From: Gambelia wislizenii
Taxonomy: Eukaryota; Chordata; Lepidosauria; Squamata; Crotaphytidae
Reading direction: 5' to 3'
Assembly (NCBI GenBank): GCA_030847615.1
Contig: JAUMIR010000002.1
Location: 117,808,309 to 117,872,308, forward strand
Length of the DNA: 64,000 nt
The notes under the pieces were generated by a model. The model ran no database searches and was not told the DNA's origin. It was given only the letters and a program-made list of their open reading frames with translations. Shown here piece by piece: positions 21,633 to 30,970 of this stretch. Numbering within the stretch: the first letter of the stretch is position 1; the number at the start of each line of letters is the position of its first letter. The position numbers and the translations under genes were made by a program.

Positions 21633-22580
21633 GGGTAGATTATCAGATGGGGACAAAAATAGCGTCCCTGGACATTTTCAGATGGCCCTTACCACGCAAG
21701 CAGCCTCCGGAGCAGTAACGAGGCTGCTGCGCAGCAGGGGGTCCTTTTCGGACGACGACGTCCCTCTTCCGTGACCATTCATGGCACGTACATGAAGCTT
21801 TGGAAGCGGCCGCATCATATTTCAATCACGGAAGTTGCCCATGATTGAAATATGATGCGGCTGCTTCCAAAGCTTCACGTACATGCCACAAATGGTCACA
21901 GAAGAGGGACGGTATCGTCCGAAAAGGACGCCCTGCCGCACAGCAGCCTCGTTACTGCTCCGGAGGCTGCTTGCACGGTAAGGGCCCTCTGAAAATGTCT
22001 GCTGTCTCGCTACATTCTAATCCACCCCCTTCCCATCCCTATAACACTACAAATAGAAAACTTTTTAGACCTACCTTTAGTGCATCCACTCCCTCCCCTC
22101 GGTAATCCTGGAGTGAATGGAGCTCAAACAGAGCTGCCTTCACTCCCTTGAATGGACATCCTGGCCATTTTCGTGAGAGGACGATTGCACAGGAAATTCA
22201 AAAAGAAAAAGAAAAGGAAAAAAAGTAAAACCAAGCACAAAAACACACTTTAAAAATATAAGTAACCTGGGGAGGGTACAAAAAAGTGTGTCACTTACCT
22301 CATTGTCCTGATCATACCTGGAAGTGTTCGGCACGGACCTCCCAGTGATGCTGGCATCATGCCAGCATAACGGGGCACCTTTTCACTCACCTGTCATTCC
22401 GTTACAGAAATGGAATGATGGATCAATTCATGGCTTAGCCTGTGAATAAAAAGGAGCACCGGGGGAACGGAAGGAGGATGGGAGCATGACAACCTGTTAA
22501 CAACGCCATTTGAAAGGGAAGCCCTTTTGCGATCTCCTGGCGTCCTTGTGCTGCTATACTTAGGGCATCTGATAATCTCC
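21633..22580. mobile_element. TIR element enclosing a palindrome
   Basis: The ends are inverted: agattatcagatg at 21637-21649 and catctgataatctcc ending at 22580. No transposase frame is present, so it is a non-autonomous element of about 0.95 kb. A near-palindromic element sits inside it at 21671-21999. The left tip has extra bases compared with the right, and no exact flanking duplication was resolved. Confidence 0.6.
21671..21999. mobile_element. Palindromic (foldback) element, copy A
   Basis: Two arms of about 160 bp in inverted orientation: gacattttcagatggccctt at the left and its near-complement ending gaaaatgtc at the right, with a loop near 21830-21845. The arm segment gcaagcagcctccggagcag also occurs in the palindrome at 41747-42095, so they are one family. 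No protein is encoded. Mobilisation in trans is inferred. Confidence 0.8.
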
Positions 22581-22639
22581 TTATCAGACTCCACACAGCT
22601 GACTCATCCTCAGACCAAAGAAACAAAGAGACTGATTAT

Positions 22640-23280
22640 CTTTCTTTCAGGAGGAGGAAGTGAGTGGAAAATATCAAGGATTGTCTACCAACTGATGCCC
22701 CCTTCCCAATTGACCAACTGATGCACGCAATTATGTCTTGTTTCACTTTCAGCATCCAGAACATTCTGCGCCAAGGCTGGTTACCCCCTTTTGGTTGGAT
22801 GTAATTACAACATATCAGTTTTATACTGGAAAAATCTTGGATATTTGTAGAGAGACATGTCTCTTTTAAATTCTGTCCCTGCGACATGGAATTTAACTAG
22901 TGGTCAACATAGTTGCTGGATCCTACATGCTCTTACTGTTGCTAAAAGACTTGTACTTCAAGGCTGGAAAGATAAATATTCCTCATTTATTGTTCAGTGG
23001 TTAGAAGATCTCACTGCTTTAACTACTTATGAATGTGTATTTTATAGATGCCAACCTCAAGAAAATGTGTGGGTTTTTCCCCAAAATAATGGTCATCTTA
23101 TATTAATGTATATGCCTAGCCCACATTCATGTCAACTGGCTTTTAGCAATTGACTGCAATGGAGTTTTAATGGTGTGTCATTTTGTTGCGTTTTGTATCT
23201 TGTACATTTTTAATTTTGGTTCTGGTTTTAATATTCTGAAACCCCCCTTGAGTCTCATTATTGGGAAAAGAGGGGTGATT
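22640..23280 (+). mobile_element. L1-like LINE 3' end
   Basis: The frame 22857-23153 reads LTVAKRLVLQGWKDKYSSFI then QWLEDLTALTTYE, which resembles the extreme C-terminal region of vertebrate L1 ORF2. Upstream frames are broken. A 3' untranslated stretch follows and ends directly against the CR1 terminus at 23283. Assignment is by motif pattern only. Confidence 0.5.
22857..23153 (+). pseudogene. L1-like ORF2 C-terminal fragment
   Basis: A 98-codon frame with the (A)xRLVLQGWK...W motif spacing of the L1 ORF2 C-terminal domain. No reverse transcriptase or endonuclease motif is retained, and the sequence before 22857 has stops. Non-functional. Confidence 0.5.
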
Positions 23281-23366
23281 ATGATCATAGAATCATAGAA
23301 TTGCAGAGTTGGAAGAGACCACGAGGGCCATCCAGTCCAACCACCCTGCCACGCAGGAAATCACAA

Positions 23367-26300
23367 TCAAAGCATCCCCGACAGATGGCCATCCAGCCTC
23401 TGTTTAAAGACCTCCAAGGAAGGAGACCCCACCACGCTCCGAGGGAGTGCGTTCCACTGCCGAACAGCTCTTACTGTCAAAAAGTTCCTCCTAATGTTGA
23501 GGTGGAATCTCTGTTCCTGGAGCTTGCACCCATTGCTCCGTGTTCCAGTCTCTGGAGCAGCAGAAAACAAGCCTGCTCCATCCTCAGCGTGACATCCCTT
23601 CAAATACTTAAACAGGGCTATCATATCGCCTCTAAACCGTCTTTTTTCCAGGCTAAACATACCCAGCTCCCTAAGTCTCTCCTCATAAGGCATTGTTTCC
23701 AGACCTTTCACCATTTTAGTTGCCCTTCTCTGGACACGCTCCAATTTGTCAATATCCTTTCTGAATTGTGGTGCCCAGAACTGGACACAGTATTCTAAGT
23801 GAGGTCTGACCAAGGCAGAATAGAGTGGCACTATTACTTCCCTTGATCTAGACACTATACTTCTATTGATACAGCCCAAAATTGCATTGGCCTTTTTAGC
23901 TGCCGCATCACACTGTTGGCTCATGTTCAACTTGTGGTCTACTAGGACTCCTAGATCCCTTTCGCACGTAGTCTCATTCAGCCAGGTCTCTCCCATCCTA
24001 TATTTATGCATTTCATTTTTCCGCCCTAAATGCAGTACTTTACATTTCTCTGTATTGAATTTCATTTTGTTAGCTTTGGCCCAGCTCTCCAGTCTATCCA
24101 GGTCATTCTGAATTTTGATCCTGTCCTCTAGGGTATTAGCTACTCCTCCCAATTTGGTGTCATCTGCAAATTTGATAAGTATGCCCTTAATTCCCTCATC
24201 TAAGTCATTGATAAAGATGTTGAATAGCACTGGGCCCAGGACAGAACCCTGTGGCACCCCACTGGTCACATCTTTCCAAGACGAAGAGGAGCCACTGCTG
24301 AGCACCCTTTGGGTTCGGCCGGTCAACCAATTACAAATCCATTGAACAGTTAACTTGTCTAGCCCACATTCTACAAGCTTGTTTGCAAGAATGTCATGGG
24401 GAACCTTGTCAAAGGCCTTACTGAAATCAAGGTATGCAATGTCCACAGCATTCCCTTCATCTACCAAGCTGGTAACTTTATCAAAAAAAGAGATCAGATT
24501 AGTCTGGCATGACTTGTTTCTCTGAAACCCATGCTGACTTTTTGTGATTATGGCATTGCCTTCTAAATGTTCACAGACTCTCTGTTTAATGATCTGTTCT
24601 AGAATCTTCCCTGGTATTGATGTCAGACTAACTGGACGATAGTTGTTGGGATCCTCTTTTTTCCCCTTTTTGAAGATGGGAACAACGTTTGCCCTCCTCC
24701 AGTCTGCTGGGACTTCTCCTGTTCTCCAGGAGTTCTCAAAGATTATTGCCAATGGCTCTGAGATTATATTTGCCAGCTCTTTTAATACTCTTGGATGTAG
24801 TTCATCTGGTCCTGGAGATTTAAATTCATTTAGATTAAGAAGGTATTCCTGTACTACCTCTTTACTTATTTTGAGCTGGATTTCCCCTATTGTGTCCTCT
24901 GTTCCATTCTCCTCAGGTTGGTCCTCCTTTTCCTTTTCTGAAAACACTGAGGCAAAGAAGGTGTTGAGTAATTCTGCCTTTTCTCTGTCCCCTGTTAGCA
25001 TTTTGCCATCTTCTCCACGTAGCGGCCCTATCATTTCCTTCTTCCTCCTTTTGCTGCGGACATACCCAAAAAAACCCTTTTTATTGTTCTTAACCTCCCT
25101 AGCAAGCCTGAGCTCATTCTGCGCTTTAGCTTTTCTGACTTTACTCCTACACGTGTTCGCTATCTGTTTGAATTCTTCTTTGGTGATTTCCCCCCCTTTC
25201 CATTTCCTATACATGTTCCGTTTAAAACTTAGCTCCATTGAAAGTTCTTTAGTCATCCATCCTGGTTTCTTGAGACACCTCCCATTTTTCTTCCTCAATG
25301 GTACTGTTTGAAATTGTGCCTTCAGTATCTCCCTTTTGAGAAAGTCCCATCCGTCTTGAGGTCCCTTCTCTTTTAGTATTCTTGACCATGGGATCATCCC
25401 CAGTATTTCCCTGAGTTTATTGAAATCAGCTCTCCTAAAGTCAAGAATGCGTGTCTGACTATGCCTGGCTTCTCCTTTCCATTGTATAACAAACTCCAGG
25501 AGAACATGATCACTCTCACCTAAGGATCCCACCACTTGCACCCCATTAACAAGGTCGTCTCTGTTGGTTAGGATCAGATCTAAAATAGCTGACCCCCTTG
25601 TTGCCTCTTCCACCTTTTGGACCATGAAATTGTCTTCCAGGCATGTAAGGAATTTGCTAGACCTTGTAGTTTTGGCTGAGTTAGATTGCCAGCAAATATC
25701 AGGATAGTTGAAGTCACCCATCACTACTACATCTCTCCTTTCTGCATGTATGTTCATCTGTTCTAGAAAGGCAACATCCAATTCCTCCGTCTGATTTGGG
25801 GGTCTGTAGTAGAGTCCCACAATAACATCCCTGTTGTTTCCCTCCCCTTTAATTTTTATCCAGATGCTCTCCACCTGGCTTCCAGTATTGATGTCATGGA
25901 TCACTTCACTGGTGTAAATATCCCTGACATATAATGCTATTCCTCCTCCTTTCCTGTTTGGCCTGTTTCTCCTATAAAGGTTATACCCCTCTATTCCTAC
26001 ATTCCAATCATGAGACTCGTCCCACCAGGTTTCAGTAACGCCTATTATATCATATTTGTTTTGTAGTGCAAGGAGTTCTAGTTCATCTTGCTTTTTTCCC
26101 ATGCTCTGTGCATTAGTGTAGAGACATCTGAGACCATGTGTTCCCTTTACTTGCTCCCTGTGCAAGTTTTTTTGCCTCCCACTGTTGGGTCCTTGCGCTG
26201 TTCGCCTTGTTCCCTCTATGACAGTTTGACTATTTTCTCCAGCCCTTTTGCCTTCCAGAATACTGTCTCCCTCCCCCATTTGACTCAGTTTAAAGCCCTC

Positions 26301-26438
26301 CTGATCAAATTCTTGAGACTGTTGGCAAAAATGTTTCTTCCAACTGTTGTAAGATGCACCCCATCTCTTGCCAGAAGTCCCCCCGCATGGAAGCGCAGTC
26401 CATGATTCAAGAATCCAATTTGTTCCCGGCGACACCAT
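23367..26438 (-). CDS. CR1 ORF2 protein: AP endonuclease and reverse transcriptase
   Basis: 1023 residues, near the normal size for CR1 ORF2. The endonuclease (about 103-320) keeps N109, E136 (GVTETWWDE), GDFN at 241-244 and SDH at 309-311. The reverse transcriptase shows [16 protein letters not shown] (599-614), YLDFSKAFD (669-677), [14 protein letters not shown] (727-740) and FADD (757-760). All catalytic positions I can see are intact. The C-terminal part ([20 protein letters not shown] onward) is the CR1-specific tail domain. The start at 26438 gives an overlap with ORF1, and the true start may be further in, since the first 100 residues match no domain I recognise. Its role is nicking target DNA and copying the RNA from the nick. 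Confidence 0.93.
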   Translation of the reverse strand: MVSPGTNWILESWTALPCGGTSGKRWGASYNSWKKHFCQQSQEFDQEGFKLSQMGEGDSILEGKRAGENSQTVIEGTRRTAQGPNSGRQKNLHREQVKGTHGLRCLYTNAQSMGKKQDELELLALQNKYDIIGVTETWWDESHDWNVGIEGYNLYRRNRPNRKGGGIALYVRDIYTSEVIHDINTGSQVESIWIKIKGEGNNRDVIVGLYYRPPNQTEELDVAFLEQMNIHAERRDVVVMGDFNYPDICWQSNSAKTTRSSKFLTCLEDNFMVQKVEEATRGSAILDLILTNRDDLVNGVQVVGSLGESDHVLLEFVIQWKGEARHSQTRILDFRRADFNKLREILGMIPWSRILKEKGPQDGWDFLKREILKAQFQTVPLRKKNGRCLKKPGWMTKELSMELSFKRNMYRKWKGGEITKEEFKQIANTCRSKVRKAKAQNELRLAREVKNNKKGFFGYVRSKRRKKEMIGPLRGEDGKMLTGDREKAELLNTFFASVFSEKEKEDQPEENGTEDTIGEIQLKISKEVVQEYLLNLNEFKSPGPDELHPRVLKELANIISEPLAIIFENSWRTGEVPADWRRANVVPIFKKGKKEDPNNYRPVSLTSIPGKILEQIIKQRVCEHLEGNAIITKSQHGFQRNKSCQTNLISFFDKVTSLVDEGNAVDIAYLDFSKAFDKVPHDILANKLVECGLDKLTVQWICNWLTGRTQRVLSSGSSSSWKDVTSGVPQGSVLGPVLFNIFINDLDEGIKGILIKFADDTKLGGVANTLEDRIKIQNDLDRLESWAKANKMKFNTEKCKVLHLGRKNEMHKYRMGETWLNETTCERDLGVLVDHKLNMSQQCDAAAKKANAILGCINRSIVSRSREVIVPLYSALVRPHLEYCVQFWAPQFRKDIDKLERVQRRATKMVKGLETMPYEERLRELGMFSLEKRRFRGDMIALFKYLKGCHAEDGAGLFSAAPETGTRSNGCKLQEQRFHLNIRRNFLTVRAVRQWNALPRSVVGSPSLEVFKQRLDGHLSGML

Positions 26439-27262
26439 CTACGGAGCCAGTTGTTTACGTCGGCTATTTTCCTCTCCCTTCTTGGACCATGCCCTTCAAC
26501 TGGCAGAAGAGACGAGATGACCACCTGTGCGTTCATTTCTTTCAGCTTCCTCCCCAGGGCCTCATAATCTCTTCTGATCTTGGGAAAGCTGTGCCTTGCA
26601 GTATCATTGGTTCCCACATGGACCAAAAGGAAGGGGTAATGATCTGTAGGCTTGACGAGTCTTGTCAGCCTCTCGGTCACATCACAGATCTTTGCCCCAG
26701 GGAGACAACACACCTCCCGAGTCATCTTGTCAGGCCCACATACCACTGCTTCTGTACCCCTCAGCAAGGAGTCCCCCACCACCACCACACGCCTCCGCTG
26801 AGGCTTCGCAGCTGCTGTTCCTTGCGGTGGTCCTCTCAAGGTCCCCTGCTCTACCCCTGAAGTCTGTCCATGCTGTTCTTCCTCGTTGTCCTTGGTAAGG
26901 GAAAGGGCTTCGAATCGATTCTGTAGCTGCAAGCTGCTGGAAGAATCCCTGGATTTTCTTGTTCTGTGTGTGACATTCCTCCAGCTGTCTACTTCCTGTG
27001 TCCGTGAAGTGACCCTCTCCTCCACAGCCACTTCCTCTGTGCGGTCCCCATCCAAGACTGTTCGTTCTGTTCTGTCCAGGAAAACCTCTTGCTCACGAAT
27101 CTGTTGAAGTGTAGCTACCCGTGTCTCCAGCTGCTGTACTTTCTCCTCCAAGAGGGCTACCAGCTTGCATTTGGTGCATGTGAAGTTCTCCACGTCTGTA
27201 GACAAGAATACAAACATCGCACATGTGTTGCAAGTGACTGCTGCAGTCCCCTCAGTGTCCAT
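26285..27262 (-). CDS. CR1 ORF1 protein with SGNH-type esterase domain
   Basis: 325 residues from the ATG at 27262. The N-terminus has two CxxC pairs (C11, C14, C29, C32), a possible zinc-binding module, then a leucine-rich likely coiled coil (about 34-60). A charged linker follows. Residues about 158-320 form an SGNH/GDSL hydrolase domain: GDSLL with S165 as nucleophile, GTND at 217-220, and DGVH at 300-303 supplying the Asp-His pair. CR1 ORF1 proteins of this type are known to pair nucleic-acid-binding modules with an esterase, whose role in transposition is unsettled. No stop or frameshift. Its 3' end overlaps ORF2 by 154 bp in another frame. Confidence 0.9.
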   Translation of the reverse strand: MDTEGTAAVTCNTCAMFVFLSTDVENFTCTKCKLVALLEEKVQQLETRVATLQQIREQEVFLDRTERTVLDGDRTEEVAVEERVTSRTQEVDSWRNVTHRTRKSRDSSSSLQLQNRFEALSLTKDNEEEQHGQTSGVEQGTLRGPPQGTAAAKPQRRRVVVVGDSLLRGTEAVVCGPDKMTREVCCLPGAKICDVTERLTRLVKPTDHYPFLLVHVGTNDTARHSFPKIRRDYEALGRKLKEMNAQVVISSLLPVEGHGPRRERKIADVNNWLRRWCRREQIGFLNHGLRFHAGGLLARDGVHLTTVGRNIFANSLKNLIRRALN

Positions 27263-27603
27263 GATGAGAGCTTTTAGGTAATCTAAGAACTCTTAGTTAA
27301 CGCTGAGAATGCTAAGCTGTACTTTTAGGTCTGCTGTATTTTTGTTTGGTTACTGAAATTCAATCTCCCCAGTCAGAATGGCTGTCCAGAAGTTGCTTCC
27401 TTCTTCTCCCTGGCAGGAAACTGGCAGGAAACTTGCTGTCCAGAAGCTGCTCTCCTTCTCTCTGGCAGGAAACTGATGATGATGATGATGATATCCTATG
27501 TATTCCCCTCTCCCCCTTTTTTCTTTCTGATTTTTCTGTTTTTTCTTGCTTTGTCATTATACTTTACAAAATTATACTTTAAAAATGTGTGTGTTTGTGT
27601 GTG

Positions 27604-27700
27604 TTTTATTTTATTTATTTATTTATTTATTTTATTTTATTTTATTTATACCCCGCTCTTCAGCCACAAGGCAACCAGAGCGGCTTACAGATAGTTTTAA
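27604..27700 (-). mobile_element. L2-type 3' tail with TTTA microsatellite
   Basis: A (TTTA)n run joins ataccccgctcttcagccac, then agagcggcttacag, the same tail sequence as at the ends of the L2 copies at 29949 and 53690 in this orientation. Only the terminal about 60 bp of LINE are present. Confidence 0.55.
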
Positions 27701-27935
27701 GCAATAGCTATTTACATATCTACACTGCATTAAACAGTTTCCAATGTGTGTGATTCTACATCAACACAAATGACAAGATGTTTTTTCCATGTAGAAATGC
27801 ATTGAAATGGCAGGAAGCTTAGCAGTAGGTGGCTGTCTTAAGGGGATTGCTTGTCCAAACCATTTTTAAAAATGTGGCATCTCCACAATCCTTTCTAGAC
27901 AAATTTCTGAAATTATGAGATGAGCTATTGACTTT

Positions 27936-28266
27936 GGAGATTTTCACACGCCGAAAATATCGCTGCCAAAAACCGGGACAGAAATATTTCTGTCCCGGAA
28001 GCAGCGCCGCAGTTCGCACGCTCACCTCCCTCTCCCGTTGTTCCGTCGTCCTCGCTTTGGGTTTTTTCCTCTCTCTTCCGTAATATTTTATTAACGGCAA
28101 ACTCCCGTTAGTAAAATATTCCGGAAGAGGGAGGAAAAAACCCAAAGCGAGGACGACGGAACAACGGGAGAGGGAGGTGAGCGTGCGAACCGCGGTGCTG
28201 CTTCCGGGACAGAAATATTTCTGTCCCGGTTTCTGGCAGCGATATTTTCGGCGTGTGAAAATCTCC
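27936..28266. mobile_element. Palindromic (foldback) element, copy B
   Basis: Inverted arms of about 160 bp run from ggagattttcacacgccgaa to its complement ending gaaaatctcc. They appear nearly perfect apart from a few bases near the loop (28090-28110) and in the arms. A 3-bp ttt lies at each side (27933-27935 and 28267-28269). The ends match copy C at 41747, but the interior is different. No coding capacity. Confidence 0.85.
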
Positions 28267-28269
28267 TTT

Positions 28270-29098
28270 GTCTTTTAGATTTGCCTCTTGCATATGGGTT
28301 CTTTATGTCTATTACTCTTCAGCTCCCTGATATTTTTTCACTAACTTTACTCCATTTTGTCTTTCATGATCAGGCAAATTGTCTTCCTTGGTGAGCTGGC
28401 AGTAACTCTTTTGACAAATCGAATTAAATGGGAAGATGGAAAAATGCCATGATGGAACAAAATTTCAAAAAGCAAGCACCTCAAGATTAAAAACCATGAG
28501 TGAGCTAGCAATAATATTTTCCAGCTTATATTTCTCTTAGAATCTTAACTATAACCATGTCATATAAACAACATAGTTTTTACATTATTCTTTTTCTTCT
28601 CTCTTTTCACCACAATCAGCTTGCAAGGGTGAGAGTGGAGATTCATGGCCCTTCTGTTTACTGTACAGAATGATATCTGCCAGATTCCATTTTAATGTTG
28701 GAATGCTTGGGACACTTGGTGGCCAGCAATGCTCTATGTGATTACACAGAAAGCTAAGAAAATGGAGGTGAAATGGAGTTCCATTAGCCCCCCCCTTAAA
28801 AAAAAATCAAAACAAAACTGGAAGAAGATATTGTGCCAAGCAATGCTTGCAAGCACAAATTTTTCTGCATACAACAGTATTAAGCATCCTAATAAATCTC
28901 CGATTTTTAAAAAGCAGATTTTTGATTCTTCATCCTTGCAGTAAAACAAAGCTTGAAAATGACTCCATGTGGTTTGGCAGCCCAGATGATCCTTCCTTGC
29001 TCCCAAATTACAGATCATAGAAGAAACCAGACTGACCAAAGCAATATAAATTGGGAAATGTAAGCAAATACTGTATGTACAATTATGACTGACTGACT
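28270..29098. other. No gene recognised
   Basis: No supported gene or named repeat. The 101-codon minus-strand frame at 28734-29039 has no recognisable domain and is treated as chance. Confidence 0.4.
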
Positions 29099-29336
29099 GG
29101 GAGATCCAGCATGGTGTAGTGGCTTGGGCATTGGACTATGACTCTGGAGACCAGGGTTTGAATCCCTGCTCAGCCATGGAAACCTTCTGGATGACCTTGG
29201 TCAAGTCACCCTCTCTCTGCCTCAAAGGGAGGCAAAGGCAAACCCTCTCTGAACAAATCTTGCCAAGAAACCCCCGTGACAGGTTCGCCTCAGGGTCGCC
29301 ATAAGTGGGAAATAACTTGAAGGCACAACAACAATA
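29099..29336 (+). mobile_element. tRNA-derived SINE with BovB-like tail
   Basis: The head has catggtgtagtggcttgggc and the box B-like ggtttgaatccc. The body has gatgaccttggtcaagtcac. The tail has cgccataagtgggaaataac, then ttgaaggcacaacaacaa. Same family as 9266-9503. Confidence 0.88.
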
Positions 29337-29948
29337 AATAAGTGAATGGATTTTTAAAACCTTCCATTCTTATTGCCATTTTCTTACTTATTTTTGTTAA
29401 CTCTTGTCATTAGAATAACACTCCTTTAGTCAGAAGCAATAAGCTTCCATTTGGAGTCAAAATCCACTGCTACATCCTGTTGTAGAAACAGTACACTGTC
29501 CACATACTCTTTACCTTATCTTGGATTCACAGGCTTCCAGGTACTACTGACTTGAGTTTTGGACCACCAGTCATTTGGATTCTATTCAAGAATCTAAGAA
29601 TCAATGATAATGCTTCAAGGAGTGTCACTTTCTGTAACTGTGCTAGTGCGTTCCAATCTATGGTAGTTTTATTCAGATGTTTTGTCAGTCTCATTGGAAT
29701 TGCTCCCAGAGCATGTTTACCACTGGAACCACAGTGGTTTGCTTTCACTTGAGGTGCTGGATCCCAATTTATAGGTCTTGATATTTCATAATCTTTTCCC
29801 TCTCTTTGCCTTCAGTTCTGCTGTCCCCCAGGATTGCCACATCTATAATCCAAGCTTTCTTTTTCTAAACCACAGTTACAGCTGGTATTTTATGCTTTAA
29901 TTGCTTATCAGTTTGATTCTTAAACTCCCCAATAAAGTTTTTACTTTT

Positions 29949-30970
29949 AATAATAATAATATAATAATACATTTTTATTTTTAACCCGCCCCTCTGCTCG
30001 GCAACCAGGGCAGCGTACAACAGGATTAAAACAACAGCAGGTTAAAACAATCCTTCCCAATCCTAACCCTCCCACCCCTTAAAACTAAATTAAACTGGTG
30101 GATAATTATAAAGTACAATACAATATACAAATTACGACCAAAAAAATGGCAATAGCGGGTAGGCAATCAAGTCCACTTGAGTGGGAAGTTATTCCGGAAA
30201 GGCCTGCCGGAAGAGATCCGTCTTTCTTGAAGCTATCAAGAGCAGTGATAAGATGGATCTCGTCCAGCAGGCCATTCCAAAGTCTGGGAGCCGTAGAAGA
30301 GAAGGCCCTCTGGGAGGTCTGTGACAGCCTAGTTTTCATAGGCTGCAGCAGGTTCCTCCCAGAGGACCGAAGTGCACAGGGGGATCATATGGGATGAGGC
30401 GGTCCCGGAGATAAGATGGACCCAAGCCATGTAGGGCTTTAAAGGTTAAAACAACACTTTGTACTGTGCCCGGAAACTGATCGGCAGCCAGTGGAGAGAC
30501 TTAAGCACAGGTGTTATATGCTCTCTCCTAGATATACCCATAATTAACCTGGCTACCATATTTTGTACCAGTTGAAGTTTCCACGTTAGGCACAAGGGTA
30601 GCCCCATGTAGAGTGTGTTACAGTAATCCAAACGTGAGGTTACCAAAGCATGTATCACAGATTCCAGATCCCTTGTATCCAGGTAAGGGTGCAGCTGGCG
30701 TATCAGCTGAAGCTGATAACAGGCACTCCTGACCGTCACACTCACCTGACTAGTCATGTGAAGCGACGAATCTAGGAGTACCCCCAGACTGAGAACACAG
30801 TCCTTAGAGGAGAGTGTGACTCCATCCAGGACTGGAAGTTGTATTCCCAGACCTGGTTTCGGGCCTGTGACTGTCAGTACCTCTGTTTTGTCTGGATTGG
30901 TCTCAATCTGTTTTTCCTCATCCAATCCATTACTGCTCTGAGACAGTCATTGAGAGGAGAGACGCCATCT
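29949..30970 (-). mobile_element. L2 LINE, 3' part
   Basis: Minus-strand LINE ending in an (AAT)-rich run at the left and a tail with the cccgcccctctgctcggcaa segment. It encodes the C-terminal portion of an L2-type ORF. It is truncated in the reverse transcriptase. Its relative at 53690-55035 extends further 5'. Confidence 0.85.
30106..30925 (-). pseudogene. L2 ORF2 C-terminal fragment
   Basis: Frame 30925-30446 reads LGVLLDSSLHMTSQVSVTVR, then LVTSRLDYCNTLYMGLP, REHITPVLKSLHWLPI and RAQYKVLF, the region after the catalytic palm in L2 proteins. The remainder continues in a different frame at 30339-30106 (SQRAFSSTAPRLWNGL), so at least one frameshift separates them. The catalytic domain is absent. 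Confidence 0.82.

Larger units (their letters stand above)
23283..27480 (-). mobile_element. Complete CR1 LINE with two open ORFs
   Basis: The element runs from a 5' region near 27480, with two imperfect copies of a unit around tctggcaggaaactg, through ORF1 and ORF2 to a 3' end with catagaatcatagaa repeats at 23283. Both ORFs are uninterrupted and catalytic motifs are present. Other CR1 copies in the window (38599, 44230) resemble it closely but are truncated or broken. It is a candidate source element. The exact 5' end and any target duplication were not resolved. Confidence 0.92.

Noticed and set aside
24643..25311. 222-codon plus-strand frame
   Set aside because: It is the antisense of the intact CR1 ORF2. 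Its residues mirror the RT on the other strand.
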